A stretch of DNA of 57,734 nt from an uncultured Collinsella sp. GTDB taxonomy: Bacteria > Actinomycetota > Coriobacteriia > Coriobacteriales > Coriobacteriaceae. The stretch's first letter is position 1, and each line of letters opens with the position of its first letter. The notes beneath the pieces were generated by a model that worked only from the letters and a program-made list of their open reading frames with translations, made no database searches and was not told where the DNA came from. Both the position numbers and the translations under genes were made by a program. This document shows positions 48,974 to 57,212 of this stretch, piece after piece. The stretch covers positions 1-57,734 of the forward strand of contig CABUNB010000009.1 of the NCBI GenBank assembly GCA_902492755.1. Direction: 5' to 3'.

Positions 48974-51283
48974 ATGGCATTGACCCCCAACGAGGCATAT
49001 GCGGCCAAGCAGCCGTTTGTGGACAAGGAGACACTCGAGCATATCGTCGAGCAGTTCCCCACGCCGTTTCATCTATACGACGAGGCGGGCATCCGCCGCA
49101 ACATGCAAGAGGTGCGCGACGCCTTTGCGTGGAATCCGGGCTTTAAGGAGTACTTTGCCGTCAAGGCCAACCCTAACCCGGCACTCATATCCATCCTCAA
49201 CGAATACGGCTGCGGCTGCGATTGTTCGAGCTATACCGAGCTCATGATCGCCCGCTCGCTGGGTATCACCGGCCACGACATCATGTTCTCGTCCAACGAC
49301 ACGCCGGCGGCGGATTTTGCCCTTGCAGATAAACTGGGCGCCATCGTCAACTTTGACGACATCAGCCATATCGAGTTCTTTGAGCGCGTCGCGGGTCCCA
49401 TCCCCAAGACGGTAAGCTGCCGCTTTAATCCGGGCGGCCTGTTCCAGCTCTCCAACGGCATCATGGACAACCCGGGCGACTCCAAGTACGGTATGACCAC
49501 CGAGCAGCTCTTCGAGGCGTTCCGCATGCTCAAGGCCAAGGGCGCCGAGAATTTTGGCATCCATGCCTTCCTTGCCAGCAACACCGTCACGAACGACTAC
49601 TACCCCAAGCTTGCGCGCATCCTCTTTGAGCTTGCCGTGCGCCTGGAGCGCGAGACCGGCGCACATGTCGCCTTTATCAATCTGTCCGGCGGTGTGGGTA
49701 TCCCCTACCTGCCCGAGCAGCAGGCTAACGACATCCACGCCATCGGCGAGGGCGTACACGCAGCCTACGACGAGATTCTGGTCGCCGCCGGCATGAGCGA
49801 TGTGGCGATCTGCACCGAGATGGGCCGCTTTATGATGGGCCCCTACGGCTGCCTGGTCACTAAGGCCATCCACGAAAAGCAGATCTACAAGGACTATATC
49901 GGCGTGGACGCAAGCGCCGTCGACCTCATTCGTCCCGCTATGTATGGTGCCTACCACCACGTTACGGTGATGGGACAGCCGGGTGGCCCTGACAAGACCG
50001 CAGCACCGGTCACGAACACGTATGACATCACGGGCAACTTGTGCGAGAACAACGATAAGTTCGCCATCGACCGCGAGCTGCCGCAGATCGACATGGGTGA
50101 TGTGCTCGTGATTCACGATACCGGCGCGCACGGTTACTCCATGGGTTACAACTACAACGGCCGTCTGCGCTCCGCCGAGGTCCTGCTGCGCCCCGACGGC
50201 TCGGCAGATCTCATTCGTCGCGCCGAGCGCCCGGGCGATTATTTTGCCACGCTCGACGTGCTGCCGTGCGGCCGCGAGCTGCTGGCAAAGTCGCGCGCCG
50301 ATGCCGCCCGTCGTCGCGCCCAGGACGAACGCTTGGCCGTCGCCGCCCAATGGAACAAACGCATCCAGATCGCAGAAGCGAAGGAGAAGAATATGGATGT
50401 CCGCAACCTCGAGGGCTCGATCGTCGCCCTCGTCACGCCATTTAAAAAGGACGGCAGCGTCGACTTTGACGCGCTCGAGCGCCTTATCGATTTCCACCTG
50501 CAAAACGGCACCGACGCCTTCCTCACCCTGGGCACCACCGGCGAGAGCGCCACGATGACCGATGACGAGGACAACTCCGTTGTCGCCGCCGTGGTCAAGC
50601 AAGTTGCAGGACGCGTCCCCGTCATCGCCGGCTCGGGCTCCAACTCCACGCAAACCATGCTCACCAAGTCACTCACCTACCAGGGCTTGGGAGCCGACGG
50701 CCTACTGCTCATCACCCCCTACTACAACAAGTCCAATGAAGAGGGTATCTATCGTCACTTTAAGACCGTCGCCGACGCCGTGGACATCCCCTGCATCCTG
50801 TACAACATCCCCGGCCGCTGTGGCTGCAGCATCAGTGAGCGCAATGTGGAGCGCCTGGCCGCGCACCCAAACATCATGGGTATTAAGGAAGCCTCGGGCA
50901 ACGTCGCCTACGCGGCCAAGATTGCTCACCTGCTGTCCGATGACTTCCGCATGTACTCGGGCGAGGACGCGCTCACCGTGCCGCTCATGAGCCTGGGCGC
51001 CTCGGGCACCATCAGCGTGTGGGCCGACGTTCAGCCGCAGCTCGTGCATGACATGTGCCGTGCCTATCTGGACGGTGACGTGGCACGTGCCCGCGACATC
51101 CAAATTGCCGGCCAGCCGCTCATCAACGCCCTCTTTAGTGAGGTCAACCCCATCCCCGTTAAAGAAGCGCTCGCTCAGATGGGTATGATCGAGGCAAACT
51201 ACCGCATGCCGCTTTGCCCCATGGCCAACGACACGCGCGCTGCACTTACCGATGCTCTGAAGGGAGCTGGTCTGCTTGATTAA
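48974..51283 (+). CDS. lysA-dapA: Diaminopimelate decarboxylase-dihydrodipicolinate synthase fusion (LysA-DapA)
   Basis: One 769-residue frame without a stop. Residues 1-450 are a PLP-dependent diaminopimelate decarboxylase (last step to lysine): Lys64 in YFAVKANPNP, SGGVGIPY, CTEMGRF, LCENNDKF and HDTGAHGYSMGYNYN. Residues 474-769 are a full-length DapA, which condenses pyruvate with aspartate semialdehyde: TLGTTGESATM, YNIPGRCG with its Tyr, and Schiff-base Lys638 in MGIKEASGN. At 50393 an internal ATG with AAGGAG 7 bases upstream could start DapA alone. The join therefore looks like loss of a lysA stop; both fused and separate DapA may be made. First and penultimate-branch enzymes of the path sit under one lysine riboswitch. 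Confidence 0.9.
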   Translation: MALTPNEAYAAKQPFVDKETLEHIVEQFPTPFHLYDEAGIRRNMQEVRDAFAWNPGFKEYFAVKANPNPALISILNEYGCGCDCSSYTELMIARSLGITGHDIMFSSNDTPAADFALADKLGAIVNFDDISHIEFFERVAGPIPKTVSCRFNPGGLFQLSNGIMDNPGDSKYGMTTEQLFEAFRMLKAKGAENFGIHAFLASNTVTNDYYPKLARILFELAVRLERETGAHVAFINLSGGVGIPYLPEQQANDIHAIGEGVHAAYDEILVAAGMSDVAICTEMGRFMMGPYGCLVTKAIHEKQIYKDYIGVDASAVDLIRPAMYGAYHHVTVMGQPGGPDKTAAPVTNTYDITGNLCENNDKFAIDRELPQIDMGDVLVIHDTGAHGYSMGYNYNGRLRSAEVLLRPDGSADLIRRAERPGDYFATLDVLPCGRELLAKSRADAARRRAQDERLAVAAQWNKRIQIAEAKEKNMDVRNLEGSIVALVTPFKKDGSVDFDALERLIDFHLQNGTDAFLTLGTTGESATMTDDEDNSVVAAVVKQVAGRVPVIAGSGSNSTQTMLTKSLTYQGLGADGLLLITPYYNKSNEEGIYRHFKTVADAVDIPCILYNIPGRCGCSISERNVERLAAHPNIMGIKEASGNVAYAAKIAHLLSDDFRMYSGEDALTVPLMSLGASGTISVWADVQPQLVHDMCRAYLDGDVARARDIQIAGQPLINALFSEVNPIPVKEALAQMGMIEANYRMPLCPMANDTRAALTDALKGAGLLD

Positions 51284-52016
51284 GACCGTCATTATGGGAA
51301 CGGGCCGCATGGGCTCGCTCATCCGCACCACCGCCGAGAGCGTTGTCGACGCCGCCGGTCAGCCCGTTTTTGATATCGCCGCCCAGATCGGTTTTAATCT
51401 GTCCGAGCTCGAGAGCGCACCGGCAGCCGACGTCATCATCGACTTCTCGAACGTTGCGACCTTCGATGCCGTCGTCGCCTATGTCGAGCGCACGGGCGCC
51501 GCACTCGTTTCCGGCACCACGGGCTACACACCCGATCAGATGGACTGCCTGCGTGAGCTGGGTCAGAACGCCCGCGTCATGCACTCCGGCAATTTCTCCA
51601 TCGGTATCGCAGCCTTGCGTCATCTGGTAGCACAGGCCACACGCGAACTGCCCGGCTTTGACTGCGAGATTGTCGAGACGCACCACAACCAAAAGGTTGA
51701 TTCCCCGAGCGGCACTGCCAAGCTACTGCTCGACGCCATCGTCGAAGCTGAGCCCGAGGCGGGCTACCACCCCGTCTATGGCCGCGAGGGCATGTGCGGC
51801 GCGCGTGACCCCAAGGAGATCGGTATGCACTCGCTGCGCGGCGGCACCGTCGCCGGCGTGCACGAGGTTAGCTTTTTCGGCCAGGACGAGGAGGTCACGC
51901 TTACCCATCGCGCCGCGAGCCGCCAAATCTTTGTCAACGGCGCTCTGGCCGCCGCTCAAAAGCTCGTCGTCCGCGACCCTGGCTTCTACACCTTCGACCA
52001 GGTCATGTTCGCCTAA
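51276..52016 (+). CDS. dapB: 4-hydroxy-tetrahydrodipicolinate reductase
   Basis: NAD(P)H-dependent second enzyme of the DAP branch. The 246 residues carry the Rossmann motif VIMGTGRMGSLI, VSGTTGYTPDQ, GNFSIGIAAL, the catalytic EIVETHHNQKVDSPSGTA and GREGMCGARDPKEIGMHSLRGGTVAGVHEV. The start is TTG 51276, overlapping the end of dapA by 8 bases, with AGGGAG about 10 bases upstream; a later ATG would lose the first beta strand. The protein is slightly shorter than E. coli DapB (273). Confidence 0.95.
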   Translation: MIKTVIMGTGRMGSLIRTTAESVVDAAGQPVFDIAAQIGFNLSELESAPAADVIIDFSNVATFDAVVAYVERTGAALVSGTTGYTPDQMDCLRELGQNARVMHSGNFSIGIAALRHLVAQATRELPGFDCEIVETHHNQKVDSPSGTAKLLLDAIVEAEPEAGYHPVYGREGMCGARDPKEIGMHSLRGGTVAGVHEVSFFGQDEEVTLTHRAASRQIFVNGALAAAQKLVVRDPGFYTFDQVMFA

Positions 52017-52055
52017 CCAGGTATCAACCGAATCCACCCAAAGGAGACACAGCAT

Positions 52056-52775
52056 ATGAGTAACGCAACCGAGATGGATGCACAGGAAATTATCAATTAC
52101 ATCGCCACCGCGCCCAAAAAGACGCCCGTCAAGCTGTACGTGCGCGAGAAGCCGGGCATGAAGGTCCAGTGGGGCAATGCACACGTCTACGGCGGTCGTC
52201 GTGGCAAGACCGTCTTTGGCGACTGGGATGAGCTCAAGGCAATCCTCGACGCCAACGCCGACTCCATCGACTACTACGACGTCGAGAATGACTGCCGCAA
52301 CTCCGCCGTGCCCATGCTCGACCTCAAGGGCATCAACGCCCGCATCGAACCGGGCGCGATCATCCGTGACCGCGTCGAGATCGGCGATCGCGCCGTCATC
52401 ATGATGGGTGCCATCATCAACATCGGCTCCGTCGTTGGCGAAGGCTCCATGATCGACATGGGCGCCGTGTTGGGCGGCCGCGCCACCGTGGGTAAGAACT
52501 GCCACATCGGCGCCGGCACCGTGCTGGCAGGTGTCGTGGAGCCCGCCAGCGCCACGCCCGTCATCATCGAGGATGATGTCATGATCGGCGCCAACGCCGT
52601 TGTTCTGGAGGGCGTGCGCGTGGGCAAGGGCGCCGTCGTTGCCGCCGGCGCCGTATGCGTCGAGGACGTCCCCGCCGGCGCCGTCGTGGCCGGTGTTCCC
52701 GCCCGCGTCATCAAGATGCGCGACGCCCAGACCGACAGCAAGACCGGCCTGGAAGAGGGCCTGCGCCAGCTTTAA
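52056..52775 (+). CDS. dapH: 2,3,4,5-tetrahydropyridine-2,6-dicarboxylate N-acetyltransferase
   Basis: Acetyl-CoA-dependent third step of the acetylase variant of DAP synthesis. The 239 residues have an N-terminal helical domain (EIINYIATAPKKTPVKLYV) and a left-handed beta helix of hexapeptide repeats (about 95-215; RIEPGAIIRDRVEIGDRAVI, GAIINIGSVVGEGSMIDMGAVLGGRA). The length and NIGSVVGEGSMIDMGAV block match YkuQ/DapH. AAAGGAG precedes the ATG. Last gene of the operon. Confidence 0.94.
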   Translation: MSNATEMDAQEIINYIATAPKKTPVKLYVREKPGMKVQWGNAHVYGGRRGKTVFGDWDELKAILDANADSIDYYDVENDCRNSAVPMLDLKGINARIEPGAIIRDRVEIGDRAVIMMGAIINIGSVVGEGSMIDMGAVLGGRATVGKNCHIGAGTVLAGVVEPASATPVIIEDDVMIGANAVVLEGVRVGKGAVVAAGAVCVEDVPAGAVVAGVPARVIKMRDAQTDSKTGLEEGLRQL

Positions 52776-52780
52776 TAGTT

Positions 52781-52806
52781 ACGCGGTTTTGACAAACCGC
52801 GTTTTC
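52781..52806 (+). terminator. Intrinsic terminator of the lysine operon
   Basis: Perfect 9-bp stem ACGCGGTTT-TGAC-AAACCGCGT (52781-52789 with 52794-52802) followed by TTTCG. Confidence 0.9.
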
Positions 52807-52852
52807 GCTGACGCATGCTCAACCTGCAGCGCAATGTCAGCAACCAAGCCGA

Positions 52853-52891
52853 AAACAAAAAAGGCCGAAGCACCATCGGAGCTTCGGCCTT
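52853..52891 (-). terminator. Intrinsic terminator of the toxin-antitoxin pair
   Basis: Perfect 11-bp stem AAGGCCGAAGC/GCTTCGGCCTT (52861-52871 with 52881-52891), followed on the minus strand by TTTTTTGTTTT. Confidence 0.92.
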
Positions 52892-52893
52892 CA

Positions 52894-53238
52894 TCATCTC
52901 AGGGCTCCGTCGTATTCAACCATGGCGGGTCGCTTTGACAGGCGCCCTGCGGCCGTCTTATAGACCTCGGAACGGTCGCGCCGCCCTATTGCCACAATCT
53001 CGGCAATCTCAACCGTTCCGTCCTCCCGGATTCGAAAAACCATTCGGAGTCCTGCATTGCGCCATTTGATCTTTTTGCAGCCGGCAAGCTCGCCGTGAAG
53101 CGGCGTTCCAATTTCATCAGCGCGCGTCTTTAATTTCGCGACTGCAATACGGACAAGTCTTCGCTGAGATCCATCTAGTTTTTGATATTCCTTCTCGACG
53201 TCTCGATTCAAAAAGCCGACGACAAAATGCCCACTCAT
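52894..53238 (-). CDS. RelE/ParE-type toxin
   Basis: A 114-residue basic protein of the RelE/ParE superfamily. The helical hairpin NRDVEKEYQKLDGSQRRLVRIAVAKLK is followed by the beta sheet LHGELAGCKKIKWRNAGLRMVFRIREDG and VEIAEIVAIGRRDRSEVY, with the conserved basic residues (Lys, Arg in KIKWRNAGLRMVF) that in RelE-like toxins contact mRNA. Its ATG overlaps the antitoxin stop by 4 bases. RNase or gyrase targeting cannot be told apart from sequence. Confidence 0.87.
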   Translation of the reverse strand: MSGHFVVGFLNRDVEKEYQKLDGSQRRLVRIAVAKLKTRADEIGTPLHGELAGCKKIKWRNAGLRMVFRIREDGTVEIAEIVAIGRRDRSEVYKTAAGRLSKRPAMVEYDGALR

Positions 53239-53585
53239 TCGAAAAGATCCTCATCGGGGATCGCGTCCGGATCCATCGATTCAAACTCCGCGAGCTCCTC
53301 GGTAGTTAGGGCGTCCTCAAACGGAACAAACTCATGCGGACCATGCTTGACTCGATCCGCGGCGATGCGATTTATCTCAAGTTCACGCAGATACTGCAGC
53401 GCGCCGTACATTTCCTCATAGGCAGCATAGTCGATAATCACGGTATCGATATCATTATGATCGGCAATGAACTGAGGCGCGCGTTTTGCGCGTTTACGAA
53501 TGGCGGACAAAGACTTGCTTGCTTCGGTAGCAGAAACAACCTGGTCTTTTGTAAACACCGGTTTTTCCAGAACAAGTGGGGACAT
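53235..53585 (-). CDS. Phd/YefM-like antitoxin
   Basis: A 116-residue acidic partner of the toxin. The N-terminal part (VFTKDQVVSATEASKSLSAIRKRA) resembles the Phd/YefM DNA-binding fold, followed by VIIDYAAYEEMYGALQYL, and a long acidic C-terminal tail that would wrap the toxin. ATG 53585 is chosen for GGAGG 6 bases upstream; the frame runs back to 53657. Transcription of the pair is probably self-controlled through the palindrome just upstream. Confidence 0.8.
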   Translation of the reverse strand: MSPLVLEKPVFTKDQVVSATEASKSLSAIRKRAKRAPQFIADHNDIDTVIIDYAAYEEMYGALQYLRELEINRIAADRVKHGPHEFVPFEDALTTEELAEFESMDPDAIPDEDLFE

Positions 53586-53604
53586 TTTGACCTCCAAAAA
53601 ATAA

Positions 53605-53646
53605 TCTGGATTATATTTCATAGCATACTTCAAAATATAATCCAGA
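53605..53646. promoter_or_regulatory. Palindromic operator of the toxin-antitoxin operon
   Basis: TCTGGATTATATTT (53605-53618) and AAATATAATCCAGA (53633-53646) are a perfect 14-bp inverted repeat 14 bases apart, directly upstream of the antitoxin RBS. The left half is itself near-palindromic (ATAATCTGGATTAT). Its position fits binding by the antitoxin or the complex. Confidence 0.6.
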
Positions 53647-53669
53647 CTTTTATTCAAAAGTAAAAAGCC

Positions 53670-54674
53670 TTATCGATTCTCGATGCTGCCGATGTTTTTG
53701 AGCTCGATGGAGATGAGGCCGTTGGGCTCGTTGACGAACTCGATGTACTCGGAGTTCGAACCCATCTCGGCCGGGAAGCTGATCTCGATGCCCGTATCGG
53801 TACGAATCTTGTGATTGCGCACCGCAGCGCGCTCAACTTGCTTGCGCTCCACGGGAACGCATTCAGGCACCTTCTCCTCGGTCAGCGCCGCACGCACGCT
53901 CTCCTTGATGACCGGCTCGTCCTCAAAGACCTCATCGACGATATCCCACGGCGGCAGCTCCTCGTCATCCTCAACCTTCTCGGCGACGGCGGCTTTGACC
54001 TTGGCGAGCGCCACGGCCGTATTGGCACCGTGCTCCTCGGCGACTTCCTCAACCACGCGCGTCACCGTGTCGATGACCTCCTTGCCCGATACGCCCGTGT
54101 CGCACTGCAGCAGGCCGTCGGGAATGAGCATGCGATCCTCGCCGGCGATCTTGCGCTTCTTGTCCACGTAGCCGATCTCCATAGTGCTCGCGCGCACGAT
54201 GGCATAGCTCGGCACCTTTTGCGAGGGGTTCGGCAGAATGGCGTAGTGGCGCGCGATGTCGTTGCGCACCTCCCCCTCCTCGCGGCCCACCTCGTGCATA
54301 AAAGCCTGCTTGGAGCCCAGCAGCATCACGGCAAACCAGCGGGCATCCTCATCGTCGTCAAAATCGGCCACGAGCACGTCGGTGGACTCGGCTTTCTCGG
54401 CTTTGGTGAGCTCGGAAGAGATAAACTCCGCAATCTGCTGCGACAGGTCCACAAACTCGCGCTCGCCAAAGAAATAGCCCTTGAGCTCGCCGCCAAACGC
54501 AGAGTTCTCGGCAAACGTGGCGCGTTTATTGTCGGCCGAGGTACGCGCGCGGCGCAGATGCGTGGTCACGAAGTTGCGCACGGTACGGCTCTCGATATCG
54601 AGCTCGCGCTGACTCATGACGTTGACGGCAGAGTCAAAGTCCAGGATATGCAGAATCGCGTGATTGATTTTCAT
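53670..54674 (-). CDS. Nucleoid-associated protein, NdpA/YejK-like
   Basis: A 334-residue protein of the 37-kDa nucleoid-associated (NdpA) family. It begins KINHAILHILDFDS, typical of the family, continues with GYFFGEREFVDLSQQIAEFI, ARWFAVMLLGSKQAFMHEV and ends with a small domain FVNEPNGLISIELKNIGSI. ATG 54674 is used because the family starts MxIxxAIxHxLD; ATG 54683 is an alternative. NdpA proteins bind DNA and are sometimes linked with defence or mobile elements; no such genes adjoin here apart from the toxin-antitoxin pair. Confidence 0.78.
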   Translation of the reverse strand: MKINHAILHILDFDSAVNVMSQRELDIESRTVRNFVTTHLRRARTSADNKRATFAENSAFGGELKGYFFGEREFVDLSQQIAEFISSELTKAEKAESTDVLVADFDDDEDARWFAVMLLGSKQAFMHEVGREEGEVRNDIARHYAILPNPSQKVPSYAIVRASTMEIGYVDKKRKIAGEDRMLIPDGLLQCDTGVSGKEVIDTVTRVVEEVAEEHGANTAVALAKVKAAVAEKVEDDEELPPWDIVDEVFEDEPVIKESVRAALTEEKVPECVPVERKQVERAAVRNHKIRTDTGIEISFPAEMGSNSEYIEFVNEPNGLISIELKNIGSIENR

Positions 54675-54749
54675 ATACGGCATTCCGTTCTAGATCGATT
54701 TCAGCACGAACCAGTATAGCGGTCGAGCCCGCCCCAGGCGCATCGAAGA

Positions 54750-54780
54750 ATGGTGCATCGGGGACAGGTTGCTTTGCACC
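54750..54780. repeat. 31-bp repeat, left copy
   Basis: Starts ATGGTGCAT, ends CTTTGCACC; GGTGCA/TGCACC-like ends make an imperfect hairpin. It matches 55963-55993 at 27 of 31 positions in direct orientation. The two copies flank the DUF2974 gene almost exactly. Confidence 0.75.
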
Positions 54781-54785
54781 CATGG

Positions 54786-55946
54786 CTAGCGCAGGAGTTC
54801 GGACTGCCAAGCCTCGAGCTGTTCTGCCAAACTCTTGCCGGCAGCGGGCATGTCGATTTGGGGTCGTTTGGGCAGCAGTGCGCATTTAAGGATTGCCACG
54901 ATAGTCTGCGAGACAAGGCGTCGCGTATCCTTGTCAAAGCCTTGCGCAGCCTGGAGCATCACGGGCAGGCTCTCGCGCAGATTCCCAGCGATATCCGCAA
55001 ACCGCTCAGCACCCGTAGCCTCAAACACGGAGAACAAGGCATCTACAAAACGCTCGCGCTCGCCAGGTGACACCGCAAGCAGCATCTCGCGAATGGAACC
55101 GTCAACATATCGCGCGCCAGCAGACAGGCGCTCACAATACACGAAGTCGCGACCATCAATCACCCAGCTAAAGGGATTGTGTTGCAGCAAACTAAACTCG
55201 GTGCTTTCGACGATAGCGTAGTCTTCCTGCGTCTCGAACATCATGCCGAAGATCGACGACTGGGGCAGGGTTTTATCGATACGACCGGAAAGACTCGCAA
55301 AAGCGTCTCCGCTCAGAAACTCCTCGACGAAGCCCGGACCATCATGGGAATACGCCCGTTCGATTCGCTCACGGGCGACATCGGAGCACATCGCCGCACC
55401 GTACACCGCAAGGTTTCCACCCTTGGAATGACCTCCGCACAAAAGCGGCCCGTCAATCGCATCCGCCGCCTCGTCTACATAGCGCGCCGCGGATTCCTGG
55501 GCCGGCACAGGACACCGGAACGCCATGTTAAAGTCCTCTTTCCAGCCCACGATCGTGCTGTCGGTCCCCCGAAAGGAAAGATAACTAAACCCCGACGGAA
55601 ACCGGAACGCCATGGCTGCAAACTGCTCTGTCGCCACCACATCGCTCACGGCACGATAGCCGCAAACGTGCACGCCGCGGTATCTGGGATTTGCTGCCAC
55701 GGCCTCCAACAAGGCCCTGCTTCCCTCTGGGTCCCACAAGTCGTCAATCATGTCCCGGTAGCAATCGGCACGCAGCAGTTCGCGTACGTCTAGGCCCTGC
55801 CAGTTCGTCAGCCCCGCCATATCACCCGGCAAGCGCAAATAGGACAACCACGCAAAGACCAGGCTATCCACCGCGCAGAACGGCCGCTCCTCAAAGGGAT
55901 CAAACGCCGTCTGGACATAGGTCAAAAAATTAGGCGAATCCGACAT
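54786..55946 (-). CDS. DUF2974 (Mbeg1-like) alpha/beta hydrolase
   Basis: A 386-residue protein of the Mbeg1-like family, which has the lipase-type alpha/beta hydrolase fold. It shows FLTYVQTAFDPFEERPF and VDSLVFAWLSYL at the N terminus, FRGTDSTIVGWKEDFNMAF (lipase lid-like RGT), and the nucleophile elbow GGHSKGGNLAVYGA near residues 172-181, with a candidate acid and His further on (SHDGPGF). GGGAGG precedes the ATG. It has 31-bp direct repeats at both ends. Substrate unknown, possibly an ester or lipid. Confidence 0.83.
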   Translation of the reverse strand: MSDSPNFLTYVQTAFDPFEERPFCAVDSLVFAWLSYLRLPGDMAGLTNWQGLDVRELLRADCYRDMIDDLWDPEGSRALLEAVAANPRYRGVHVCGYRAVSDVVATEQFAAMAFRFPSGFSYLSFRGTDSTIVGWKEDFNMAFRCPVPAQESAARYVDEAADAIDGPLLCGGHSKGGNLAVYGAAMCSDVARERIERAYSHDGPGFVEEFLSGDAFASLSGRIDKTLPQSSIFGMMFETQEDYAIVESTEFSLLQHNPFSWVIDGRDFVYCERLSAGARYVDGSIREMLLAVSPGERERFVDALFSVFEATGAERFADIAGNLRESLPVMLQAAQGFDKDTRRLVSQTIVAILKCALLPKRPQIDMPAAGKSLAEQLEAWQSELLR

Positions 55947-55962
55947 GGCCCTCCCATCAACT

Positions 55963-55993
55963 ATGGTGCATTGGAGTCAGGTTACTTTGCACC
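55963..55993. repeat. 31-bp repeat, right copy
   Basis: Starts ATGGTGCATT, ends CTTTGCACC; 27 of 31 identical to 54750-54780. Lies 16 bases upstream of the DUF2974 start and touches the ldh terminator. Confidence 0.75.
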
Positions 55994-56029
55994 AAAAAGG
56001 CGCCCGGGCCGTGTGGACCCGGACGCCTT
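55993..56029 (-). terminator. Intrinsic terminator of ldh
   Basis: A 12-bp stem with one mismatch (55997-56008 with 56018-56029) followed on the minus strand by TTTTTGG. Confidence 0.85.
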
Positions 56030-56060
56030 CATTGTAGCTTTTCGCTCTAGCGAGCTTGAT

Positions 56061-57011
56061 TTAGCAGGAGAAATCGACGCTGTCGATGATGTCCTTGAGG
56101 GCCTTGGCGGAAACGGTGAGCTCATGCTGCTCGTCATCGTTCAGCGGTACGGGGACGCGGCAGACAACGCCGTCGCGGCCAACGACGGTCGGCATGGAGA
56201 TGGCAAGATCGGACAGGCCATACTCGCCCACCATGAGCGAGGAGACAGGCAGAACGGTCTGTTCATCGCGCATGACGGCGGTGCAGATGCGCTTGACGGC
56301 CATGGCGACGCCATAGTAGGTGGCGTGCTTCTTCTCGATGATGGTGTAGGCGGAGTTCTTGACGTCCTCGGCGATACGCTTCTCGGCAGCCTCATGCTCC
56401 AGGTGGCCGTGAAGCTCGCAGAAGGTGTTCAGCGGAACGCCAGCAACCTGAGCGCTGGACCAAGCGACAAACTCGGAGTCGCCGTGCTCACCCATGACAT
56501 AGGCCTGGACATCACGCGGGTCAACCTCGACGTGGGCACCAAGCATCTGCTGCAGACGGCCGGTGTCGAGCACGGTGCCGGAGCCGATAACATGGCCCTC
56601 GGGCAGGCCGGACATCTTGATGGCAGCATAGGTCAGAACATCAACCGGGTTGGAGACGATGAGCAGAATGCCGTCGAAGCCGGACTTCTTAATCTCGGGG
56701 ATAATGGACTTAAAGATGTTGACGTTCTTGTTGACCAGGTCCAGGCGGGTCTCACCGGGCTTCTGGGCAGCGCCAGCGGTGACGACGATCATGGCGGCGT
56801 CGGCGACATCGGAATAATCGCCGGCGTAGATCTTCATCGGCTCGGCAAACGTCATGCCGTGCGCGATATCCAGGGCCTCACCCTCGGCACGGTTCTTGTC
56901 CACGTCGATGAGGACCATCTCGGAGAACAGACCACTCTGCATCAGTGCGAACGCCGAAGACGAACCGACGAAACCGCAGCCGACAATAGCGACCTTCTTC
57001 TCGTTAACCAT
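56061..57011 (-). CDS. ldh: L-lactate dehydrogenase
   Basis: Reduces pyruvate to L-lactate with NADH, the redox-balancing end of glycolysis. The 316 residues show the NAD motif VAIVGCGFVGSSSAFAL, LIDVDKNRAEGEALDI, VTAGAAQKPGETRLDL (the specificity loop with Gln-Lys-Pro-Gly-Glu-Thr-Arg characteristic of lactate rather than malate dehydrogenase), SNPVDVLTY, GTVLDTGRL and the catalytic MGEHGDSEF. ATG 57011 has GGGAG 6 bases upstream; the frame extends to 57089 without support. Confidence 0.96.
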   Translation of the reverse strand: MVNEKKVAIVGCGFVGSSSAFALMQSGLFSEMVLIDVDKNRAEGEALDIAHGMTFAEPMKIYAGDYSDVADAAMIVVTAGAAQKPGETRLDLVNKNVNIFKSIIPEIKKSGFDGILLIVSNPVDVLTYAAIKMSGLPEGHVIGSGTVLDTGRLQQMLGAHVEVDPRDVQAYVMGEHGDSEFVAWSSAQVAGVPLNTFCELHGHLEHEAAEKRIAEDVKNSAYTIIEKKHATYYGVAMAVKRICTAVMRDEQTVLPVSSLMVGEYGLSDLAISMPTVVGRDGVVCRVPVPLNDDEQHELTVSAKALKDIIDSVDFSC

Positions 57012-57036
57012 TAGAAACTCCCATCTCTCTCCACAA

Positions 57037-57069
57037 ACAAGCCGCCCGGGAACGACCCGAGCGGCTTGT
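57037..57069 (-). terminator. Hairpin between the partial aminotransferase gene and ldh
   Basis: A 14-bp stem with one mismatch (57037-57050 with 57056-57069), followed on the minus strand by TTTGTGG. It may terminate the upstream aminotransferase transcript or act in the ldh leader. The rest of 57070-57212 is AT-rich with no gene. Confidence 0.6.
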
Positions 57070-57212
57070 CGTAATCCCAATACATCCAATCGGGACTTTG
57101 ATTATGCTCCTATTCGCAGCCAAAAATCGACCGTTTACCGAAATTGTTTGCAGTATTCGTAAAATAACTGCACGAAATCGGTTTCAAGCTATTGACGAGC
57201 CGAAATAGATTT

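Noticed and set aside
50393..51283. Treating DapA as a separate gene only
   Set aside because: The frame with LysA is continuous, so the fusion is what the sequence shows; the internal start is recorded as an alternative rather than as a separate CDS.
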